From the NCBI GenBank assembly GCA_038326615.1, contig JBBQKF010000155.1, positions 1 through 5,421 of the forward strand: DNA of 5,421 nucleotides, given 5' to 3'. Source of the stretch: JBBQKF01 sp038326615. Its GTDB lineage: Bacteria > Bacillota > Clostridia > Saccharofermentanales > UBA5734. The notes below the pieces were generated by a model, which saw only the letters and a list, made by a program, of their open reading frames with translations, was not told the origin of the DNA and did no database searches. Of the stretch, positions 1-4,856 are shown one piece after another (position 1 is the first letter of the stretch; the number at the start of each line of letters is the position of its first letter). A program made the position numbers and the translations under genes.

Positions 1-159
1 TGATATGAATTTTTGCTTGTTTTCTACCAGCTGGAAAAGATAAGCGTCAAAGGTCTGTTCTGTAACATATCGGAAAATTTCAACTTCCGGATTAGTATTC
101 CCCTGCCTAAGAATTCGACCCGAACGTTGTTCTAAATCAGCTGGACAGCGTAGCGGACA
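1..159 (-). pseudogene. C-terminal helicase fragment of a conjugative-element SNF2 helicase/DNA-methylase protein (runs off left edge)
   Basis: Translation of the minus strand leftward from 159 gives CPLRCPADLEQRSGRILRQG, then NTNPEVEIFRYVTEQTFDAY and LFQLVENKQKFIS. This matches helicase motif VI (usual form PADxEQRxGRxxRQGN) and the segment after it in the very large helicase/N6-methylase proteins carried on integrative conjugative elements of Bacillota. The motif VI arginines (QRSGR, RQG) are present. The frame is open from the left edge to a TAA at 208-210, but similarity stops near 159, and the residues upstream (KVYFI) do not look like the family. There is no credible start codon or ribosome binding site. 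The gene therefore seems truncated at its 5' side, with the bulk of motor and methylase domains missing here. The C-terminal continuation lies outside the window. The family assignment is from recalled motifs; the truncation is inferred. Confidence 0.75.
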
Positions 160-217
160 AATAAAATAAACTTTAATACACTTTAAACGTGTGGTGTTGT
201 TACTTTCTTAAGCACAT

Positions 218-270
218 AAAAATCCAACCTCGAAACTTGTTAAGGTTTAACAGGCATCGAAGTTGGATTT
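218..270 (-). terminator. Stem-loop with T-run, probable rho-independent terminator for minus-strand transcription
   Basis: Arms AAATCCAAC (220-228) and GTTGGATTT (262-270) pair perfectly. One mismatch is followed by three more pairs (230-232 with 258-260). A second stem lies inside the loop: TGTTAA (238-243) with TTAACA (247-252). On the minus strand the outer stem ends in GGATTTTTATG, giving a five-T run. It is the first such structure downstream of the sensor gene, about 435 bp past its stop, so it may end that transcript. The stem is AT-rich, so strength is uncertain. Confidence 0.5.
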
Positions 271-705
271 AATCGTTAATTTGTATAAATATGTATTGCT
301 GTATATATTATCAAATCTTATAAATATTTTTTTTGTGTGGAATAGATCTTCACACTTTCTCTACCCATATGATACAACAAAAGGCTCTCCATTAAAATAT
401 CGGCACTCCAGTTTTGATTGCAAATAGTTTCTTCCTCATTTTTTTGAGTATATTGCATATTGCCTACCATACACTGTCGTATTCGAATTGCGTTTACTAT
501 ATTTGTTATTGTGCCATTTTTGCAATAGTAGTTTTAACTTACCGCCGTTCCGCCGTTTCTGTGTCGGACATTATTTCGGCAGAAACTTTTTTTCAATCCC
601 CAAAACTTCATCTATCATTTCATTTCGTGCACCAAGCTACGCTTCTTCTTCGATTTTTAGCGAGGTACCCTATAAATAAATTTGGGGCCGTCATCTTTGA
701 TAAAA
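271..705. other. Intergenic stretch with decayed coding scraps, no intact gene
   Basis: No open frame here looks like a maintained gene. The minus strand contains short protein-like runs broken by stops: 571-618 reads MIDEVLGIEKKFLPK and stop; then, in another frame, MSDTETAERR, a stop, and VKTTIAKMAQ with a stop at 506-508. These may be the ruined end of one gene, which would need at least two corrections to join. I do not recognise the family. The sequence lies between the helicase fragment and the sensor gene, so it may belong to the same decayed conjugative element. The plus-strand frame across 414-746 lacks a ribosome binding site and overlaps the 3' end of the sensor gene. Confidence 0.4.
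318..470 (-). CDS. Possible small ORF or gene remnant, about 50 residues, unknown
   Basis: A minus-strand frame from ATG at 470 (or the in-frame ATG at 458) to TAA at 318-320 encodes a mostly hydrophilic peptide, including QNWSADILMESLLLYHMGRE. The frame is open back to a TAA at 534-536. It has ordinary amino-acid composition with mixed charged and aliphatic residues, unlike random AT-rich translation. There is no convincing ribosome binding site before either ATG, and the surroundings are decayed DNA. I do not recognise the family. It could equally be the end of a longer gene whose upstream part is lost. No function is proposed. Confidence 0.22.
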   Translation of the reverse strand: MVGNMQYTQKNEEETICNQNWSADILMESLLLYHMGRESVKIYSTQKKYL

Positions 706-3165
706 TTACCACTCAGCAAATAATACTTTTTCAACGAAAACCCTAGCAATAACAGGATCAAATTGAGTCCCCGCATTTTTCTTTATTTCTATTATTGCCA
801 TGTCTTCACTTAAGGGCTTTCGATAAGGTCGTTCACAGGTCATAGCATCAAATGAGTCAGCAATTGCTATAATCCTTGCACCTAATTTAATATCCTCCCC
901 TTTTAGCCCTTTGGGATAACCACTCCCATCCCATCTTTCATGATGGGCTAAAACTAATTCAGAAATGTTATAAAACTCCCGCGATGTTTCTAATAATCGA
1001 TAGCCGATTTCCGGATGTTTTTTTATTTGATTCCATTCGTTTCCATATAGTTTTTTTGTATTATTTAGTATTGATTCATCCACCCCGATTTTCCCTATAT
1101 CATGTAATTCTCCTGCATGTTTTAACTCATTAGTTTCGGCATTGTTAAGGTTATATGCTTTGCCAATAGTTTCGCACAAAATACTTACCCTAGTAGAATG
1201 AGCTGCTTCCCTGGGGCTTTTAAGATACAGAGCATTGAGAATAGACCTAATTGTTGCACTATTTTTACTGAACTTGGTGAAAAATTTTCTATTGTACATA
1301 AAATCTTCGGCTGTTCTCATGCAATCCTCTGCAGATTGATTTTCTGCATTCTTTGTTTCCCACCCTAATGAAATAGAGAGGTTAATATCCATGTTTTTTT
1401 TCATTTCAACTTTTTCTTTAATCCGCTCCGCTATTATTTCTGCTGTGCAAATGTCTGTTTTAGGAAGCAACATGATGAATTCATCTCCCCCTGTTCTTGC
1501 AATGATATCGTCAGCTCGGCATTCCTCTTTAAACACATCTGCAACTTTCTGTATATGAACATCGCCAGCACTGTGTCCAAACGCATCATTGATGGTTTTT
1601 AGACCATTTATATCTGCGTATATGAAGGATATTGGCAGATTTTTTCTTGTATCAAATCTCTTTAATTCTTCTTCTAAAAATCTCCGATTATATAAGCCAG
1701 TTAGTTGATCATGAAAGCTTAAATGTTCAATTTGTTTTTGTTTTTCTTTTTTTTCGCTGAAATCCCTAAAAACTAACACGCATCCTGTTAATATTCCAAA
1801 CTTGTCTTTTATTGGCGCGGCTGAATCCTCGATTGGTTTTTCTGTTCCATCTTTTGCTATCAGCAAGGCATTGTTATCTAGCTGAATAATGCTGTCCGTT
1901 TCGTATACCAATTTAATTGGGCTTTTCATTTTTTCTTTTGTGTTTTCATTTACAATATTGAATATCGTTTCAATCTGTTCACCAAAAGCATCTTCTTGTT
2001 TCCAGCCTGTCAACTGCTGAGCTATCGGATTCATAAACTGAATTTTACTATCTATGTCAACGGATATTACTCCATCCCCTACGGACAATAAAGTCGCATA
2101 CAATTTCTCCTCATTATCTCGCACTTTACTTTGTTCATCTTCAATTTTCTCAAGCATTATATTTATAGAATTGCGTAAAAATGTAAATTCATCTTTTCCA
2201 ATTATACCCAATTTATTAATTTTCATTTCTTTTAAATCTATATTTTTTACATCTTTCAATAAGTTAACGAATGGCTTTGAAATATATTTACCAATGATTA
2301 CATAAAGTAGTATAAATAGAATAATCACGAGCAATGAATTAAGCAACACAAACAATGAAATATTTTTCATTCCAGCTATGTACAAATCTCTTGTCATAAT
2401 TAATATAAACGTAGTGGCTTTGTTGTTTTCAGAAGCATATGGGACAATCATCTCTATATTTACAGTGTTCCCTTTTTCATTTATAGTGGAATTATGAAAT
2501 ATAATATCATCGGTTTCCGTATTCAAGATATCTTGTGATGCAACGTCTGTTGCCTTTAATAAAACTTTACAACCCGTAACCTTTTCTATTTTTTCTACAA
2601 CACTCTTATCAATAATTCTGCCAAAAACCATTTTTGTATTTGCTCTATTTTGCATGGAAGAATCGGTTATATAAGTTGATGCAATAAAATAAAATTCGTT
2701 TCCTATTTTATATATCCCGTCCATATCCCCTTCAAATATGGGGAGACTTATAATTTTTTCGAAATCATTTTGAAAGTTGATAGGAAATACTTCCATTTCC
2801 TCTTTTTCAAAATCATAATAAAACTTATCAAAAATCAAATCATCTTCATTGACAAAAATCACAAAACTTATATCTAGATTATCAAAAGAGTTTGCCTGCA
2901 GATTTTTTTTAATATAATCCGCATCATCGTTATTCACATAATTGAAAGTATCATCCCAATGAGCCCAATCTTTAACACTCCCTAGATAACTTTTTTCTTT
3001 CTCAGACAGAGACGAAGATAAGGATTTATATATTGATTGAATTCTTGATTGTTCCTGGTTTAAAATAAAGTTTCGAAAAAATATCCCAAATGCAATATTT
3101 ATTAATATAGTCGACATAATTGCTACTGATAATATAATAATAGTAATTTTGCTTCGTAATTTCAT
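706..3165 (-). CDS. Membrane sensor with CHASE4, HAMP, PAS, GGDEF and HD-GYP domains (cyclic di-GMP synthesis and breakdown)
   Basis: An intact 819-residue protein. Segment 6-29 is a membrane helix; 30-267 is an extracytoplasmic sensor with the CHASE4 signature KDWAHWDDTF (65-74); 268-292 is the second membrane helix. A HAMP-like linker spans about 293-345 and a PAS domain about 352-470 (NPIAQQLTGW at 379-388). The GGDEF domain (about 482-630) has intact GGDEF at 559-563, metal/substrate residues D518, N526 and D535, and an RxxD inhibitory site (R550, D553) five residues before the motif. The HD-GYP domain (about 640-817) has H656, HDIGKIG (688-694), H717, HHERWDGSGYP (741-751) and D770. By family knowledge it should make cyclic di-GMP from GTP with one domain and hydrolyse it with the other, under control of an external ligand and a PAS signal. 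The ligand is unknown, and which activity dominates cannot be read from sequence. ATG at 3165 is chosen because GGAGAGG lies six bases upstream and Lys/Arg plus a membrane helix follow directly. It stands alone, with no partner gene. Confidence 0.95.
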   Translation of the reverse strand: MKLRSKITIIILSVAIMSTILINIAFGIFFRNFILNQEQSRIQSIYKSLSSSLSEKEKSYLGSVKDWAHWDDTFNYVNNDDADYIKKNLQANSFDNLDISFVIFVNEDDLIFDKFYYDFEKEEMEVFPINFQNDFEKIISLPIFEGDMDGIYKIGNEFYFIASTYITDSSMQNRANTKMVFGRIIDKSVVEKIEKVTGCKVLLKATDVASQDILNTETDDIIFHNSTINEKGNTVNIEMIVPYASENNKATTFILIMTRDLYIAGMKNISLFVLLNSLLVIILFILLYVIIGKYISKPFVNLLKDVKNIDLKEMKINKLGIIGKDEFTFLRNSINIMLEKIEDEQSKVRDNEEKLYATLLSVGDGVISVDIDSKIQFMNPIAQQLTGWKQEDAFGEQIETIFNIVNENTKEKMKSPIKLVYETDSIIQLDNNALLIAKDGTEKPIEDSAAPIKDKFGILTGCVLVFRDFSEKKEKQKQIEHLSFHDQLTGLYNRRFLEEELKRFDTRKNLPISFIYADINGLKTINDAFGHSAGDVHIQKVADVFKEECRADDIIARTGGDEFIMLLPKTDICTAEIIAERIKEKVEMKKNMDINLSISLGWETKNAENQSAEDCMRTAEDFMYNRKFFTKFSKNSATIRSILNALYLKSPREAAHSTRVSILCETIGKAYNLNNAETNELKHAGELHDIGKIGVDESILNNTKKLYGNEWNQIKKHPEIGYRLLETSREFYNISELVLAHHERWDGSGYPKGLKGEDIKLGARIIAIADSFDAMTCERPYRKPLSEDMAIIEIKKNAGTQFDPVIARVFVEKVLFAEW

Positions 3166-3171
3166 TTAGAT

Positions 3172-3178
3172 CCTCTCC
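3172..3178 (-). promoter_or_regulatory. Ribosome binding site of the sensor gene
   Basis: The minus strand reads GGAGAGG, then six bases (ATCTAA), then the ATG at 3165. This strong site fixes the start. No clear -35/-10 pair was found between it and the end of IS copy A at 3240. Confidence 0.7.
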
Positions 3179-3239
3179 ATTTCTTTCTGCAAGTTTTGAA
3201 AGAATGCTTCGCAAAAAACATTTAATTAGTGCATAATTC

Positions 3240-3292
3240 CAGTTCTTTCGCTTCTGGCTCTTATTTTACTGTTTTTATCCTTCGATTACAAT
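3240..3292 (-). repeat. IS 3' tail repeat, copy A (partner 3893-3945)
   Basis: 53 bp align without gaps to 3893-3945 with eight mismatches by eye. In copy B this tail follows the transposase end; in copy A it is joined directly to the first third of the gene. It marks the 3' boundary of the IS family. Confidence 0.8.
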
Positions 3293-3783
3293 CCCGATTG
3301 TTAATTTGGATACGTCTCCGATAATTGACATGACAGCACCGTTATGAAAATAATGTTTATTATTCCTCAGACATTCCGTGCAGGATTTCTTATTGCTTCC
3401 AAAAAATTCGGCTTCCATCAATAGCTGCAACTGTGCATCCACAATTGTTCCGTTTACAAAAACTTTGTTCTCAATCGCCATTTTTATCATTTTCTGCAGG
3501 ATGAATTTCAGACCGTCCAATTCAATAACTTTTAATGTATCTCGTATGGTGTCAATGCCTGTTTGGGCTTTTTTTCGGGAATATATTTCTAAACTCGTTT
3601 TCTTTGAGTAGAAATTTTAAGGCTTTGGATTCGAAGCAAAAATCCTAAAAGTACTGGAAGGATCACTTGTGCTGTTTTATATTTTGGATTGACTCTTCCA
3701 TCTGTCAATTTCTTGATTCCATTTTTAATATGATAAACATTTTTCATGTATTTTATTAGTTTTACAAAATAGTTTTTACGCAT
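3293..3783 (-). pseudogene. Transposase remnant, N-terminal third, frameshifted (copy A)
   Basis: Starts MRKNYFVKLIKYM and reaches NPKYKTAQVILPVLLGFLL and RIQSL in one frame. It then continues in a second frame as FLLKENEFRNIFP, and in a third from a poly-A tract near 3569-3575 as KAQTGIDTIRDTLKVIELDG through to KLTIG. At least two frameshifts (about 3611-3622 and 3569-3575) are therefore needed to read it. The pattern of conserved blocks matches DDE transposases of the IS4 superfamily common in Clostridia; the exact family is not settled. After KLTIG the coding sequence jumps into the IS 3' tail at 3292/3293, where copy B continues into the catalytic core. The second Asp and the catalytic Glu region are absent, so the protein is dead. 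ATG at 3783 is preferred over the in-frame GTG at 3789 because the GTG lies within the Shine-Dalgarno sequence. Confidence 0.8.
3294..3457 (-). repeat. Direct repeat of transposase core, copy A (partner 5257-5421)
   Basis: 164 bp, visibly about 85% identical to 5257-5421 in the same orientation. It covers VNGTI through KLTIG. The two copies differ by small indels, including one base near the first catalytic Asp. The pair could recombine and delete about 2 kb. Confidence 0.8.
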
Positions 3784-3787
3784 CTGC

Positions 3788-3793
3788 ACCTCC
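3788..3793 (-). promoter_or_regulatory. Ribosome binding site of the copy A transposase
   Basis: The minus strand reads GGAGGT, four bases (GCAG), then ATG at 3783. The in-frame GTG at 3787-3789 overlaps this site and so cannot be the real start. A small GTTAA/TTAAC hairpin (3801-3813) lies just upstream; its role is unknown. Confidence 0.6.
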
Positions 3794-3892
3794 GATTTTA
3801 GTTAAATGTTAACAAAATTCGAAGCTAGGTGGAAGTGCAGAATTTACCGGATTTGATGCAGTTTTGAATATATCGTTAAAGCCACTTATTTG

Positions 3893-3945
3893 CAGCACTT
3901 TAGCTTCTACCTCATATTTTAATGTTTTTATTCTTCGATTACAAT
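3893..3945 (-). repeat. IS 3' tail repeat, copy B (partner 3240-3292)
   Basis: The second member of the 53-bp pair, starting at CAG on the plus strand. Sequence upstream of CAG differs between the copies (TTATTTG versus ATAATTC), which places the element end here. Confidence 0.8.
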
Positions 3946-3947
3946 AG

Positions 3948-4192
3948 TTATTCAGTTTTAACTTCAAAATCTTTCTGGTTTTTCTAAAATTTGATAGACT
4001 TCTCCTTCCCTCATTAGTTCAACTTTACTATTCACTTGGAATTTTACCTATGAACTGCTAAAAATCAGTTTATTGTCATATTTCAATAAATATAGGCCCT
4101 TCAGTAGAAGCCTAACTATTTCCTTCTGAGTTTCATAACGTTTTTAAGTCTCTTGAACAAAAATAATTGCATAATATTTGCTGCGATAAATA
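3948..4192 (-). pseudogene. Transposase remnant, C-terminal tail (copy B, segment 3)
   Basis: From 4189 the minus strand reads FIAANIMQLFLFKRLKN, the hydrophobic tail typical of these transposases. A one-base deletion in an A-tract at about 4142-4146 shifts the frame. In the new frame it reads RYETQKEIVRLLLKGLYLLK and YDNKLIFSSS before an in-frame TAG at 4048-4050. The same frame goes on as VKFQVNSKVELMREGEVYQI and LEKPERF. A further one-base shift would give EVKTE and a TAA at 3948. The stretch beyond the TAG may be native C-terminus or noncoding. The tail repeat shared with copy A follows within a few bases, which supports a gene end near here. Confidence 0.7.
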
Positions 4193-4511
4193 GGGCTTGT
4201 TTGTGCAACTTGCAATTGTTTTAAATTGCAAAATTTCAAATTGCTTTAATGGGCATTTCGAACTTGTAACTATAAACAGTGCGAGTGCCCATTAAAGTTG
4301 TTATTTTTCTTAATTTCGCCAATAAAAATAACAACTTAAACGCCCAATTATGAGGCTGTTAATTTCTTTTTTATTGTCAGAGAAATTAAAGTATAAGGGT
4401 TTTACTGTGTTTTGTTTTGTCTAATTTTGTTCAAAACCCTTATATCTGGATAAACGAAAACATTTGATCTTTCTTTGTTAATATGTTTTCGTTTATTCAA
4501 CAGCCTCATAT
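4193..4511. mobile_element. About 319-bp insertion of tandem large hairpins, possibly two nested elements
   Basis: Removing this block joins YLI (ending near 4512) to FIAANIM (starting at 4189). Reading across the plus strand, it holds hairpins TTGCAATT/AATTGCAA (4210-4217, 4224-4231), CTTTAATGGGCA/TGCCCATTAAAG (4244-4255, 4286-4297) and AAGTTGTTATTTTT/AAAAATAACAACTT (4295-4308, 4324-4337). The last two share three bases, so they cannot form fully at once. A separate inverted-repeat unit follows (4349-4510). The outer limits are good to a few bases: a TA at 4191-4192 may match TA at 4512-4513. The block ends GGGCTTGTTTG (4193 on) and TGAGGCTGTTGA (minus strand, from 4508) are loosely similar, perhaps worn terminal repeats. 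No ORF is visible. Confidence 0.6.
4349..4510. repeat. 162-bp inverted-repeat unit enclosing three stem-loops (cloverleaf-like)
   Basis: Perfect 12-bp end arms TATGAGGCTGTT (4349-4360) and AACAGCCTCATA (4499-4510). Between them are three stem-loops in series: TTAATTTCT/AGAAATTAA (4359-4367, 4381-4389), TATAAGGGTTTT/AAAACCCTTATA (4392-4403, 4433-4444) and ATAAACGAAAACAT/ATGTTTTCGTTTAT (4450-4463, 4483-4496). The first inner stem shares two bases with the outer arm. If the outer TA pairs are target duplications, this is a 158-bp MITE-like element with 10-bp ends TGAGGCTGTT. It has no coding capacity. Confidence 0.65.
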
Positions 4512-4677
4512 TATCAAATAAAGAATCGCTTCGACGCTATTTCCTCCATGAACATAACAATGCTCTAGACCACATTCAGTTTTAAGATTGTTGAATATCG
4601 AGTTCTCAATGTCCCACCTGGCTCTTATCATTTTAAATAAAGTATTAAGACTCATTTCCATACAGGTCGTGACTATC
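4512..4677 (-). pseudogene. Transposase remnant, catalytic-Glu segment (copy B, segment 2)
   Basis: Reads IVTTCMEMSLNTLFKM, then IRARWDIENSIFNNLK, then TECGLEHCYVHG and EAILYLI. The block RxxWxIEN...LK is the usual location of the third acidic catalytic residue (E of IEN) in this superfamily. The open frame here appears to start MKSPFQMRKG, but those first residues come from a hairpin of the neighbouring insertion, not from the transposase. On the other side the frame runs into the inverted repeat at 4499-4510, whose TGA ends it. The native protein should have continued YLI-FIAANIMQLF, which is found beyond the second insertion at 4192. Confidence 0.8.
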
Positions 4678-4856
4678 CCCTTGCGCATTTGAAATGGTGA
4701 TTTCAAATAGCGACTTTTGTCGCATCACAGGCTTTGCCTGTGGCGCTTTTGGTGAATCGTTGACATTTTGGAGCTTCACTCCAATCGCAAAACAATATTT
4801 TGTTTTGCTAAGAATTCATTTAACTGTAGAATTCTGAATTCTAATATGTCTTAGAT
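4678..4856. mobile_element. 179-bp hairpin-cluster insertion with 4-bp TATC target repeat
   Basis: TATC occurs at 4674-4677 and 4857-4860, and deleting one copy plus the intervening 179 bp restores the transposase codons QIMIVTT. The insert contains six consecutive hairpins with loops of one to five bases. They are: ATTTGAAAT/ATTTCAAAT (4687-4708), GCGAC/GTCGC (4710-4723), CACAGGC/GCCTGTG (4726-4742), TTGGAG/CTCCAA (4768-4784), GCAAAACAA/TTGTTTTGC (4787-4808), and TAGAATTC/GAATTCTA (4827-4843). An extra AGAATTC at 4811-4817 can also pair with the last unit. There is no terminal inverted repeat and no ORF. The insertion is read directly from the broken frame; its mobility mechanism is unknown. 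Confidence 0.7.

Larger units (their letters stand above)
3240..3840 (-). mobile_element. Insertion sequence copy A, IS4-superfamily, internally deleted
   Basis: The 3' limit is set by comparison with copy B: 3240-3292 aligns without gaps to 3893-3945 (45 of 53 identical by eye), and similarity stops exactly at CAG. The 5' limit is taken at GTGCAG ending at 3840, because its complement CTGCACTT nearly repeats the other end of copy B (CAGCACTT), giving an imperfect terminal inverted repeat. Flanking bases AATTC (left) and AATTT (right) could be a decayed 5-bp target duplication, which is weak. The element keeps the 5' leader, the first third of the transposase and the 3' tail. Comparison with copy B suggests an original IS of roughly 1.4 kb with about 0.8 kb lost. 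Confidence 0.65.

Noticed and set aside
414..746. Plus-strand 110-codon frame of hydrophobic composition
   Set aside because: It starts at a TTG without a ribosome binding site, runs into the 3' end of the sensor gene, and its opposite strand contains more protein-like fragments.
2054..2305. Plus-strand frame inside the sensor gene
   Set aside because: It is antisense to the HAMP/PAS coding region, with composition explained by the real gene.
3026..3214. Minus-strand frame overlapping the sensor start
   Set aside because: It is out of frame with a gene that has a strong start and recognisable domains; it is a shadow.
3378..3611. Plus-strand 77-codon frame
   Set aside because: It is antisense to the copy A transposase remnant, whose minus-strand reading matches copy B.
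4349..4510. tRNA or integron attC site
   Set aside because: The unit is too long for a tRNA with no anticodon or T-arm consensus, and there are no attC core-site motifs at the ends.
4506..4706. Independent 66-residue gene starting MKSPFQM
   Set aside because: Its first residues are encoded by a hairpin of the insertion and the rest is the catalytic-Glu segment of the broken transposase.
4687..4843. CRISPR array interpretation of the hairpin cluster
   Set aside because: The palindromes all differ in sequence and spacing, and there is no repeated unit with uniform spacers.
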